From an uncultured Duncaniella sp. (GTDB taxonomy: Bacteria; Bacteroidota; Bacteroidia; Bacteroidales; Muribaculaceae): a stretch of DNA of 64,000 bases. Under the pieces are notes generated by a model. It worked only from the letters and a program-made list of their open reading frames with translations. It did no database searches and was not told the DNA's origin. The stretch's first letter is position 1. Each line of letters starts with the position of its first letter. The translations under genes and the position numbers were made by a program. Shown here in pieces: positions 25,759 through 34,306 of the stretch. The stretch is from NCBI GenBank assembly GCA_910589485.1, contig CAJUSW010000007.1:1-64000 (forward strand), given 5' to 3'.

Positions 25759-27060
25759 ATGGAAAAAACTATCGAAAATTCATCACGGGACATTCTCCAC
25801 GATCCCTTCGACCGCGAACATCTGTGGCACCCTTACACCTCCACCATCAACCCGCTCCCCACTTATAAAGTCACCGGGGCCGATGGGGTGAGGATACGGC
25901 TTGCCGACGGTCGCGAGCTCATCGACGGAATGTCGTCCTGGTGGTGCATGATACATGGCTACAACAATCCCCGCCTCAACCGCGCGGCGATCGACCAGAT
26001 CGGCAAGATGAGCCATGTGATGTTTGGAGGACTCACTCATGAACCGGCCATAGAGCTGGGCAAAATGCTTCTTGAAGTCGCTCCCCCCTCGATGCACAAT
26101 ATATTCTATGCCGACTCGGGATCGGTGGCCGTGGAGGTAGCCATGAAAATGGCAGTCCAGGCCTCAATTTCCAGAAGCGGTGACCATGCCAAGACCAACT
26201 TCGTGACAATCCGCAGCGGTTATCACGGCGACACCTGGAACGCCATGAGCGTGTGCGATCCGGTCACCGGCATGCACGGAGCATTCGGTCCGGCACTCCC
26301 CATACGATATTTCGCACCCGCCCCCACCATCAAGCCGTGGGAGGAATGGGACAGCGCAGACTTCGAGCCGCTCGAAGCTATAATCGAGGCTCACCACCAC
26401 GAGCTCGCCGCCCTCATCCTCGAACCCATGGTGCAGGGCGCAGGAGGTATGAGATTTTATCATCCTCAATATCTGCGCGAGGCCCGCAGGGTGTGTGACA
26501 AGTATGGCATCTATCTAATATTCGATGAGATAGCCACAGGATATTGGCGTACCGGCCGCATGTTTGCATGGGAACACGCCGGAGTCGAGCCCGACATAAT
26601 GTGCATTGGCAAAGGTCTCACCGCCGGATACCTCACACTCAGTGCGGTGCTCACCACTGCCGAGGTGGCCGATACCATCTCGCGAGGCGAGGCCGGAGTG
26701 ATGATGCACGGCCCAACATTCATGGCCAATCCCTTGGCCTGTGCCATAGCCATCGAGTCTTTGCGTATGCTCCGCGAGCAGGATATGCCCGCCATAGTAG
26801 GACACCTGGAGAGCGAGATAAAGCGACTCATCGCCCCGGCGGCATCCGTCCCCGGAGTGCGCGAGGTCCGTACACTCGGCTCAATCGGTGTAATCGAGAT
26901 GGAGGAGCCGGTCAATCTGGCCGAGTTCCAGCGCAAATGCGTGGATCGTGGCATATGGGTGCGACCGTTCGGAAGGAATGTATATTTCATGCCTCCGTAT
27001 ATAATCAGCGATGAAGATCTGCAATATCTCATCGAGCAGACCATTGAATGTATCCGATAA
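25759..27060 (+). CDS. bioA: Adenosylmethionine-8-amino-7-oxononanoate aminotransferase
   Basis: Biotin synthesis, converting KAPA to DAPA with S-adenosylmethionine as amino donor. It is a class III PLP aminotransferase of 433 residues. The N-terminal HLWHPYTSTINPLPTYKV and GMSSWWCMIHGYNNPRLN are diagnostic of BioA rather than ArgD. The substrate tyrosine is in GYHGDTWNAMSVCD, and the PLP lysine in CIGKGLTAGYLTLSAV. It is the first gene of bioA-bioF-bioGC-bioD, with bioF starting 16 nt after its stop. Confidence 0.96.
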   Translation: MEKTIENSSRDILHDPFDREHLWHPYTSTINPLPTYKVTGADGVRIRLADGRELIDGMSSWWCMIHGYNNPRLNRAAIDQIGKMSHVMFGGLTHEPAIELGKMLLEVAPPSMHNIFYADSGSVAVEVAMKMAVQASISRSGDHAKTNFVTIRSGYHGDTWNAMSVCDPVTGMHGAFGPALPIRYFAPAPTIKPWEEWDSADFEPLEAIIEAHHHELAALILEPMVQGAGGMRFYHPQYLREARRVCDKYGIYLIFDEIATGYWRTGRMFAWEHAGVEPDIMCIGKGLTAGYLTLSAVLTTAEVADTISRGEAGVMMHGPTFMANPLACAIAIESLRMLREQDMPAIVGHLESEIKRLIAPAASVPGVREVRTLGSIGVIEMEEPVNLAEFQRKCVDRGIWVRPFGRNVYFMPPYIISDEDLQYLIEQTIECIR

Positions 27061-27076
27061 TGCCCATCCATCACGC

Positions 27077-28219
27077 ATGAACCCGTTCCGCGACACCATC
27101 GACAGGCTTTCCGCCGAAGGCAATCTCCGCTGCATCCCACGCTCGGGCCTCGGCCACGGCATGGTCGACCTTTCGTCCAACGACTACCTGGGTCTCGCCA
27201 CCCGCACCGACATCCAGGAGGAATTTTACGCCCGCCCGGGAGCCACAGCCATCCCCATGTCATCATCGGCCTCACGCCTGCTGGCCGGACGGCAGGAGGA
27301 ATACTCAGCCCTCGAGGAATTGCTGTCAGGGTTATATGCCCGCCCGTGCCTGCTGTTCAACAGCGGCTACCACGCCAACACAGGCATGGTCTCATCCATT
27401 GCGCAGGGTGCGCGCACACTCATTGTGGCCGACCGTCTGGTACACGCGAGCATAATCGACGGCATCACCCTTTCCAAAGCCCCCTTCACCCGCTTCCGTC
27501 ATAACGATTTCGACCACCTCGACCGCATACTCTCCAAAGAGGCCGGAAACTTCGATCACATGCTGGTGATCGTCGAGAGCGTCTACTCCATGGATGGCGA
27601 CCGTGCCGACATCGACCGCCTCGTGGAGATCAAGCGTGCCCATCCGGGAGTATTGCTGTATGTAGACGAGGCCCACGCTTTCGGAGCCGAAGGACGTGGC
27701 GGACTCGGCCTCTGTCGTGGCTCGGCCGGATACCCCGATATAGACATAGTAGTAGGCACCTTCGGCAAGGCTTGCGCATCAATGGGCGCGTTCTGTGCCG
27801 TGAGCGCAGATATACATGATTATCTGGTCAACCGCGCGCGCAGTTTTATCTTCTCCACCGCATTGCCACCGGTGACTGTCGAGTGGACCCGCTTCATGAT
27901 CGAAAAATTCATCCCCATGGATGCCGAGCGGACCCATCTGCGCGATCTCGGCCAACGTCTCCATGAGATACTCGCTCCGCTTTCCCCCGACTTCCCCGTC
28001 ACCCCGAGCCATATCCAGCCCCTTGTGGTGGGCGACCCACACAGAGCGGTTGACATCTCCCGAGCTCTTCTCGAGGAGGGCTTCAAGGTGTTGCCCATAC
28101 GTGTCCCCACCGTACCGCCGGGAACCGACCGTCTGCGCATAAGCCTGAGCGCCAACCTCTCGCTTGCCGACATCGACCGTTTTGGCGACGCTCTCCGTAA
28201 ACTGATTGTGAAATTATGA
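27077..28219 (+). CDS. bioF: 8-amino-7-oxononanoate synthase
   Basis: Condenses pimeloyl-ACP with alanine to KAPA. About 380 residues of the alpha-oxoamine synthase family. DLSSNDYLGLA is at the N-terminus, DEAHAFGAEGRGGLG holds the PLP aspartate and GTFGKACASMGAF the Schiff-base lysine. The frame is open from 27011, overlapping bioA, but the protein family begins near MNPFRDTIDRL, so I start at 27077. Its stop overlaps the start of the next gene by 4 nt. Confidence 0.95.
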   Translation: MNPFRDTIDRLSAEGNLRCIPRSGLGHGMVDLSSNDYLGLATRTDIQEEFYARPGATAIPMSSSASRLLAGRQEEYSALEELLSGLYARPCLLFNSGYHANTGMVSSIAQGARTLIVADRLVHASIIDGITLSKAPFTRFRHNDFDHLDRILSKEAGNFDHMLVIVESVYSMDGDRADIDRLVEIKRAHPGVLLYVDEAHAFGAEGRGGLGLCRGSAGYPDIDIVVGTFGKACASMGAFCAVSADIHDYLVNRARSFIFSTALPPVTVEWTRFMIEKFIPMDAERTHLRDLGQRLHEILAPLSPDFPVTPSHIQPLVVGDPHRAVDISRALLEEGFKVLPIRVPTVPPGTDRLRISLSANLSLADIDRFGDALRKLIVKL

Positions 28220-29631
28220 GATTCGAGTACATCGACCACGACACCTCCCGGTCAGTCCGGCCGCTCATACTCCTGTTTGCCGGCTGGGGCATGTCGCCGG
28301 CTCCATTCGCGGGCCTCACGCGTTCGGGCTACGATATAGCCGTCGTGTGGGACTATCGCGATCTTTCCGCTCCATGGCTCGACCTGTTGACGCCCCACCG
28401 TGAGATTGCGGTCGTAGCCTGGTCCTACGGCGTTCATGCCGCGGCTCGGTTCATAGAGTCCCATCCCGGACTCAACATCACCGCCCGCATAGCCGTCAAC
28501 GGCACCCGCTTCACTGCCGACAACACCCGCGGGATACCCCGTGCCATATTTGACGCCACCCTTGCCGGACTCGATGCCCGCGCAGTGACTAAATTCAACA
28601 TGCGCATGTGTGGTGGTGGCGAGGCTTACCGCCGGTTCGACACAATGGCACCTGCCCGCCCCGTGGATGAGTTGCGCGAGGAACTGCAATCCTTCGACAC
28701 CGACCCGGCTCCCTACATGATGTGGGACAAGGCGTTCATATCCTCCGACGACCGCATAATCCCCCCGGCCAACCAGCATAACGCATGGTCCGGCGAGGCT
28801 GTAGAGATAATCCCTCTTGACGGTCCCCATCTCCCCGACTTCGGATTGATACTACGCATGGGGCTTAACGACAAGGGCCTCATAGAGCAATGTTTCCGCA
28901 AGGCCGAGCCTACCTACGATGAGCATGCCACCATGCAGCTCGCCACGGCCTCACGGCTCATCGACCTCGCGTCACAACACATCAATTCCCCTGTCAGGAG
29001 AATGATAGAGGTGGGATGCGGCACAGGCCGGTCAACCGAAATGGCACTCGAACGGTTCAAGCCTGCCGAGGCGATCCTCTACGACCTCCACATCTCCCCC
29101 CAGGTGGAATCGCTCGCGCGAGAATACACTGCCGGGAAGATCTCACCCCACAGTTGCGATGCCGAATCAGAGATCATGTCACAGCCCGACAGCTCGGCCG
29201 ATCTCATCATATCAGCATCCACAGCCCAATGGTTCAACTCCTTCCGGGCATTTCTCTCGCAAGTGGCCCGTGTGTTGGTTCCCGGTGGCATATGCGCCAT
29301 CTCCACCTACGGCCCCGACACCATGCGCGAGATCCACACCGCCATGGGCACAACATGCCGTTTTCCCGACATCGACACCATAAGCCACCGCATAATTCCG
29401 CCTCAACTCCAGGTGCTGTCGGTCAGCGAGGAGCGTGACACACTGCTGATGCCATCGGCCATCGATGCCCTCACCCACATAAAACGCACCGGAGTCAACG
29501 GCACCGGGCACCGCCCGTCCGACCGTGGCCTTGCCTTCGGCAAAGAGTTGTTGCGCAACTATCCTCTCGACCCTCAGGGGCGCGCACCGCTCACCTATCA
29601 TCCCATCTACATGATATTACGTAAACCATGA
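28216..29631 (+). CDS. BioG-BioC fusion: pimeloyl-ACP methyl ester esterase plus malonyl-ACP O-methyltransferase
   Basis: A 471-residue bifunctional protein. Residues 1 to about 215 form a BioG-type alpha/beta hydrolase: LLFAGWGMSPAPF near the start, Ser70 in VAWSYGVHAA, an Asp in SSDDRIIP (about 177) and His204 in GPHLPDF. Residues about 235-471 form a BioC-type SAM-dependent methyltransferase with EVGCGTGRS (264-272). BioC methylates malonyl-ACP so that fatty-acid synthesis can extend it, and BioG removes the methyl group at the pimeloyl stage to stop extension. Such fusions are known in Bacteroides. It overlaps bioF and bioD by 4 nt each. Confidence 0.92.
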   Translation: MRFEYIDHDTSRSVRPLILLFAGWGMSPAPFAGLTRSGYDIAVVWDYRDLSAPWLDLLTPHREIAVVAWSYGVHAAARFIESHPGLNITARIAVNGTRFTADNTRGIPRAIFDATLAGLDARAVTKFNMRMCGGGEAYRRFDTMAPARPVDELREELQSFDTDPAPYMMWDKAFISSDDRIIPPANQHNAWSGEAVEIIPLDGPHLPDFGLILRMGLNDKGLIEQCFRKAEPTYDEHATMQLATASRLIDLASQHINSPVRRMIEVGCGTGRSTEMALERFKPAEAILYDLHISPQVESLAREYTAGKISPHSCDAESEIMSQPDSSADLIISASTAQWFNSFRAFLSQVARVLVPGGICAISTYGPDTMREIHTAMGTTCRFPDIDTISHRIIPPQLQVLSVSEERDTLLMPSAIDALTHIKRTGVNGTGHRPSDRGLAFGKELLRNYPLDPQGRAPLTYHPIYMILRKP

Positions 29632-30269
29632 GCAAAGCTTATTTCATATCCGGCATCGACACCGATGCCGGAAAGACCTACGTCACAGGACACATAGCCC
29701 GCCATCTCATGAAGGAGGGCAAGAGGGTGATCACCCAGAAGTTCATTCAGACCGGCAACGCCGGCATGTCCGAGGACATCGAGGTACACCGCCGCATCAT
29801 GGGCACCGGAATGTTGCCCGAGGATCTGGACCACACAACCGCTCCGGTCATCTTCAGCTATCCCGCGTCGGCCCAGCTCGCCGCCCGCATCGACGGTCGT
29901 GAGATCGACCTCGGGGTAATCGACCGTGCCACCGAAAGGCTCTTGTCGCTCTATGATGTGGTGCTCGTTGAAGGTGCCGGTGGTCTCGCCGTCCCCATCA
30001 CCGACACTTTCATGGCCATTGATTACGTAGAGTCACGCCGGTTGCCGCTCATCCTTGTCACCAACGGAGTGCTCGGATCCATCAATCACACCGTGCTTTC
30101 CCTCGAAGCAGTCCGCGCCCGAGGCATAGAACTTGCCGCCGTGATCTACAACGAGCATTTCGACACCGATGCTGTGATTGCCGCCGATACACGCGGATTT
30201 ATAGAGCGTTATGTGAAGCGCAATTTCCCCGATGCACTCTTCGCCACTGTCCCGAGCATAGAATATTAG
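29628..30269 (+). CDS. bioD: Dethiobiotin synthetase
   Basis: ATP-dependent closure of DAPA with CO2 to dethiobiotin. 213 residues, with the P-loop GIDTDAGKTYVTG (8-20), FIQTGN, and VEGAGGLAVPI, all typical of BioD. The last gene of the biotin operon; bioB, which makes biotin from dethiobiotin, is not in this window. No clear terminator follows before the next promoter at 30304. Confidence 0.95.
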   Translation: MSKAYFISGIDTDAGKTYVTGHIARHLMKEGKRVITQKFIQTGNAGMSEDIEVHRRIMGTGMLPEDLDHTTAPVIFSYPASAQLAARIDGREIDLGVIDRATERLLSLYDVVLVEGAGGLAVPITDTFMAIDYVESRRLPLILVTNGVLGSINHTVLSLEAVRARGIELAAVIYNEHFDTDAVIAADTRGFIERYVKRNFPDALFATVPSIEY

Positions 30270-30303
30270 TGGCTCAGGTGCATGATAATCCTTGAAAATA
30301 TCG

Positions 30304-30311
30304 TACCTTTG
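30304..30311 (+). promoter_or_regulatory. Promoter giving a probable leaderless mRNA
   Basis: TACCTTTG (30304-30311) ends only 4 nt before the ATG at 30316, so transcription should begin at or next to the start codon. The -33 position is weak. Confidence 0.6.
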
Positions 30312-30315
30312 CAGT

Positions 30316-30972
30316 ATGGATAACCAATGTTTCAGCATAGCTATTGACAAACGTAAGGTCGCCGAGATGCCCACCGTGACATTCTCGGGAGCCATCACCG
30401 TGGTTGAGCAACCCGCTGATGCGGCCGAAGCTGTGCGTTATCTGCGCCAACAATCCGTGGTGGGATTCGATACCGAAACCAAGCCTAACTTCCGTAAAGG
30501 AATGACCAACCGCGTATCGCTCATCCAGGTCGCCACCGAGCAACACTCCTTCCTGTTCCGCATCAACAAGATGGGGCTCACCCCCGAGTTGAAAGAATTC
30601 ATGGAATGTGACGACATCGTGAAAATCGGACTCTCGCTCAAGGACGATTTCCACATGCTCCACATGATAGGCGACTTCGAGCCCCACAACTTTGTGGAAC
30701 TGCAGGAGATGGTGAGGAAATATCACATCACCGATTCAAGCCTGCAGAAGATCTACGCCATCCTGTTCAACGAGCGCATCTCCAAGGGACAACGCCTCAC
30801 CAACTGGGAGGCGGCCAAACTCACCGGCCCTCAGATGATCTATGCTTCAATCGACGCATGGGCATGCCTGAGGATATACAAATACCTCAACTCCGGACAA
30901 TTCGACCCCTCAGCCTCACCATATATAGTACCTGATACCCCAGAAGCCACTCCTCCTGTTGAACAACAATGA
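30316..30972 (+). CDS. 3'-5' exonuclease, DEDDy type
   Basis: A 218-residue RNase D-like exonuclease. Residues D52 and E54 (VVGFDTETKP) start the DEDD motif, KIGLSLKDDFHML gives the second aspartate region, and IYASIDAWACLRIY gives the YxxxD end. Bacteroidota have similar stand-alone domains acting on RNA or DNA 3' ends; the target is not evident. The open frame begins at 30292, but that start precedes the promoter -7 element, so MDNQCFS at 30316 is preferred. The stop overlaps the next gene by 4 nt (ATGA). Confidence 0.86.
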   Translation: MDNQCFSIAIDKRKVAEMPTVTFSGAITVVEQPADAAEAVRYLRQQSVVGFDTETKPNFRKGMTNRVSLIQVATEQHSFLFRINKMGLTPELKEFMECDDIVKIGLSLKDDFHMLHMIGDFEPHNFVELQEMVRKYHITDSSLQKIYAILFNERISKGQRLTNWEAAKLTGPQMIYASIDAWACLRIYKYLNSGQFDPSASPYIVPDTPEATPPVEQQ

Positions 30973-31760
30973 AGATACTGACTCCTAAGGAAATCACTGA
31001 GGCCGCATCCAATGCCGGCACTGCAAAAGCCAATCTCACCTCCGCATCTCCGGGCAAACTCATGCTCTCGGCCTGTCTGGCCGGGGCCTACATCTCGCTC
31101 GGAGGCATACTGTCGATGACATTAGGTTTTGGTTTCCCGGAACTCACCGCGGGCAATCCCGCCCTGCAACGGTTGTTGAGCGGGGTGGCTTTCCCCATCG
31201 GCCTTATACTGGTGGTAGTGCTCGGAGCCGAACTTTTCACAGGCAACAATGCCGTGCTCATCCCATCCACCGCACAACGCCGTCATTCCCCCTGCCTGAC
31301 GCTGGCCAACTGGACACTTGTGTACCTTGGCAACCTCATCGGGGCGCTCGCATTCACTTATTTCATGGTGTATCTGTGTGGACTCACCACCGCCGATCCA
31401 TGGCACTCAGCCGCCATAAAGGTAGCCGAGGCTAAAGTCTCCATGCCTTGGCTAACTGTATTCCTCAAGGGCATAGGAGCCAACTGGTGTGTATGCCTCG
31501 CCGTGTGGCTGGCTCTCAGCGGAAAGACCCTTTTCGAGAAAGCCCTCGGTTGCTGGTTGCCGGTCATGGCATTTGTCGCGCTCGGTTATGAGCACTGTAT
31601 AGCCAATATGTTCTTCATCCCGCTCGGCATGATGGAAGGAGCCGATGTGACAATCATCCAGTCGATCACCACCAACTTCATTCCATCCACGCTCGGCAAC
31701 ATCGTAGGCGGAGCTCTCCTCGTAGGAGCGACCCACACCTACCTCCACCTCCGCAAATAA
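30969..31760 (+). CDS. Formate/nitrite transporter family channel
   Basis: A 263-residue inner-membrane protein with six helices, of the FocA/NirC family. LSACLAGAYISLGGIL is the first helix signature, GAELFTGNNAVL the mid-region, and GYEHCIANMFFIPLGMM holds the pore histidine. It could carry formate, nitrite or hydrosulfide; sequence alone does not decide. It is translationally coupled to an exonuclease, which has no obvious functional link, so the pairing may only reflect shared expression. Confidence 0.9.
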   Translation: MKILTPKEITEAASNAGTAKANLTSASPGKLMLSACLAGAYISLGGILSMTLGFGFPELTAGNPALQRLLSGVAFPIGLILVVVLGAELFTGNNAVLIPSTAQRRHSPCLTLANWTLVYLGNLIGALAFTYFMVYLCGLTTADPWHSAAIKVAEAKVSMPWLTVFLKGIGANWCVCLAVWLALSGKTLFEKALGCWLPVMAFVALGYEHCIANMFFIPLGMMEGADVTIIQSITTNFIPSTLGNIVGGALLVGATHTYLHLRK

Positions 31761-31796
31761 TCCCCTCCTCCTCTATACTTTCCTCTCTATACTCCA

Positions 31797-34130
31797 TCAC
31801 CTGTCCAGGAATCTTGGAGCAAGGATAAAGGCACCGATCGAAATACCGAAATTCCACCCTATGCCACCGGTAGTGTAATTCCCGTAAGCACTCACCGTGC
31901 CGAGAGGCAACTTAAGGCGAGCCTGCAATTCGCCGAAGAACTCAGGATTGCTGAACCATTTCCCGTAATAGGGCACCGATCCCGCACCGCTCTCGATCTT
32001 GCGTAGAGGGAGGAACCCGTCAACAATACCCCTTATCTGGAATGAGCCTGACACCTTCCACACAGGCTCCAATGAAACCGAGAGGAAGGAATTGGCCCTG
32101 AGCGAACGGCTGAACAGATTGTAGCTCGACGGAGTGGGATGTATCGCCTCGGCAGCCACGATTGAAGCCTGATAGGTGGATAGTAGCTTACGTGTCGACA
32201 GGAGAGCACGCGCACCGGTTCCAAGCGAGAAACGTCGGTCAAGATCCCAGTACCGCAACGCGCCCATATCGAGTTGAACCCACTTCACGTCGCGACTCGA
32301 TGACAACAGCATCGGATCGGATGTCGAGAACCGGTATTTTCCGGCCACACCCATTGCCGTGGCATAGAAACGGTTGCCCGACGTGGGGATAGAAGGATCG
32401 TCAAGAGTATTGCGCTCCCATCTCACAGCCGCCTGCCACAGATTGAACACTCCGGTATCCTTTCCCTCGGCCGACGTGGCATTGAGCAGATCGGAATGAT
32501 AACTGTCAGTGAGATGTCCCCACCCCAACTGCACATCCAGGCGCGAACGTATGCCGGTGCCTATGGAATAACGTCCCTGCACGAAAAACTCCGAGCGCCT
32601 TATGAAATCGGGATCCTTAAGCTCATAGAACAGTTTCTCAGTCTCATGATACTTCAGTCTCGATCCCACCACCCTCAACGTGAGCACCGATGGACGGCGG
32701 GTGTTGAAATACACATTGAACGCACCCTCTCCGGCCAGATAACTCTGACCCACCCAGGCATTCACATCGGCATTGAGCGACTTGAAACTGAGAGTATTGT
32801 ATCCGGCATGGAAAAAGAGCATGCTTGTAGTTGACGACGACACATATCCGCCTATGGAGGCTGTGTAATTCTCCTTCACCACGGCGCGATAATTGAGCGT
32901 GAATGTCGAGTCGGCGGGATTATACACCGGTGTCGGCACAAAATTCTGTAGCTGTCCCGAACTGATAGCCTTGTAGTAGGCCTCCTTTGCCTCAGGCAAC
33001 GACATGGTGCGCTCGCCACGCGCCGGACGGAACAGAGATTCCAGATAACTGTTTTCCGACTTCGAGCCACCTGTCACCGTCACTTTTCCGATCCTAACCT
33101 CGGACGTGGACCGCTTGAATACCTCACGGCGCAACTGCACCGCTGATGCCGGTGCCACCTCCTTGATCTTCATGCGTATGGAATCGATCATCTCCAGTCC
33201 GCGTTTGTATCCTATATCATATATCTCCTGATACTTCCCAAAGTCGAGCAGACTGAACTCATCGAGGTCGATGCGTATATTCACCCCCTTATCCACCGGG
33301 AAAGGATAATCGTTGGGCTGCATTATCATCTCCTCGAGCTGTGACATGGGGTTACGGCTTGAAGGCGGAGCATCCTTCGACCCCACATTCACTCCTATCA
33401 GGGCCGACGGGTTGAAATCATCCACCATCACGTCCACCGGATAATTGTCATAGATACCGCCGTCGTACATCGGCACCCCGTCAAGCTCGATAGGCTCGAA
33501 CACCATGGGAAACGACATCGACATCCTCACGGCATCGGCCAGCGATCCCTTGGAAAGCACCACTTTATGCTTGGCATACACATCGGAGGTCACACAGCGG
33601 AACGGTACGAACAGCTTGTTGAAATCCCCCTCACACTGGGCTGTGTAACGGCTGAATATCTCCAGGAAAGCCATGTTCATCGGGATAGGATTGATAAGGC
33701 TCATCGGCAGCACCGATGTTATGCTTGTGGAATCCTTGCCGAAATTGATATTGAGCATCGATGGGGTCTCCGACTTGGACAGCACATAGTAGAGGCTGTT
33801 GGTATCGATCTGCCCTGTGGACCATCCGGCAAATCCCGGCGAGGCTATCAGTTCGATCATCTCGGCAGGCGTATAGCCCGACGCATACAATCCTCCCACT
33901 ATGGCGCCCATCGAGGTGCCGGTTATATAGTCAATGGGGATATTATTATCCTCCAGAGCCTGGATCACACCTATGTGCGCTATGCCCTTGGCCCCGCCAC
34001 CGCTGAGCACAAGTCCCACGGTGCCGTGGCGCGATGTCCTGGTCACAGCATCATTGTCATTACCGGCCGCACACACTGATGTACCGGTCACGATGGCCAC
34101 TGCCATCAATATCGCCCATAGCTTTCTCAT
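31797..34130 (-). CDS. Patatin-like phospholipase fused to an outer-membrane barrel (type Vd-like)
   Basis: A 777-residue protein. After a signal peptide (cut near SVCA-AG), residues about 35-290 form a patatin domain: oxyanion loop SGGGAKG (43-49), nucleophile Ser73 in GTSMG and catalytic Asp223 in DGG. A POTRA-like linker (about 340-415) and a C-terminal beta-barrel (about 420-777) follow. This order matches the PlpD type Vd autotransporters, in which the patatin domain is a lipase displayed or released at the cell surface, although in many Bacteroidota its fate is unknown. The gene is monocistronic and convergent to the formate/nitrite channel gene; no clear promoter was identified. Confidence 0.88.
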   Translation of the reverse strand: MRKLWAILMAVAIVTGTSVCAAGNDNDAVTRTSRHGTVGLVLSGGGAKGIAHIGVIQALEDNNIPIDYITGTSMGAIVGGLYASGYTPAEMIELIASPGFAGWSTGQIDTNSLYYVLSKSETPSMLNINFGKDSTSITSVLPMSLINPIPMNMAFLEIFSRYTAQCEGDFNKLFVPFRCVTSDVYAKHKVVLSKGSLADAVRMSMSFPMVFEPIELDGVPMYDGGIYDNYPVDVMVDDFNPSALIGVNVGSKDAPPSSRNPMSQLEEMIMQPNDYPFPVDKGVNIRIDLDEFSLLDFGKYQEIYDIGYKRGLEMIDSIRMKIKEVAPASAVQLRREVFKRSTSEVRIGKVTVTGGSKSENSYLESLFRPARGERTMSLPEAKEAYYKAISSGQLQNFVPTPVYNPADSTFTLNYRAVVKENYTASIGGYVSSSTTSMLFFHAGYNTLSFKSLNADVNAWVGQSYLAGEGAFNVYFNTRRPSVLTLRVVGSRLKYHETEKLFYELKDPDFIRRSEFFVQGRYSIGTGIRSRLDVQLGWGHLTDSYHSDLLNATSAEGKDTGVFNLWQAAVRWERNTLDDPSIPTSGNRFYATAMGVAGKYRFSTSDPMLLSSSRDVKWVQLDMGALRYWDLDRRFSLGTGARALLSTRKLLSTYQASIVAAEAIHPTPSSYNLFSRSLRANSFLSVSLEPVWKVSGSFQIRGIVDGFLPLRKIESGAGSVPYYGKWFSNPEFFGELQARLKLPLGTVSAYGNYTTGGIGWNFGISIGAFILAPRFLDR

Positions 34131-34221
34131 AAATACCTCGTTAATTTTTTTCGCTTATCGATAGTTGAAACGTCACAGCACAGTCAAAACCATGTGCCGT
34201 TCAAAAAAATAACAATCCAAG

Positions 34222-34289
34222 ATTGGCATTTGCTTAAAAAAGGTGTAAATTTGCATAACGAACTGATTCAACTGAATGAACTGATTCAA
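34222..34289 (+). promoter_or_regulatory. Promoter of the TPR gene with a tandem repeat in the leader
   Basis: TAAATTTG (34246-34253) with ATTG (34222-34225) 20 nt upstream. Immediately after, GAACTGATTCAA occurs at 34260-34271 and again at 34278-34289 (18-bp period), placing the repeat at the start of the transcript. Confidence 0.65.
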
Positions 34290-34306
34290 AACCGCAATTA
34301 TATAAG

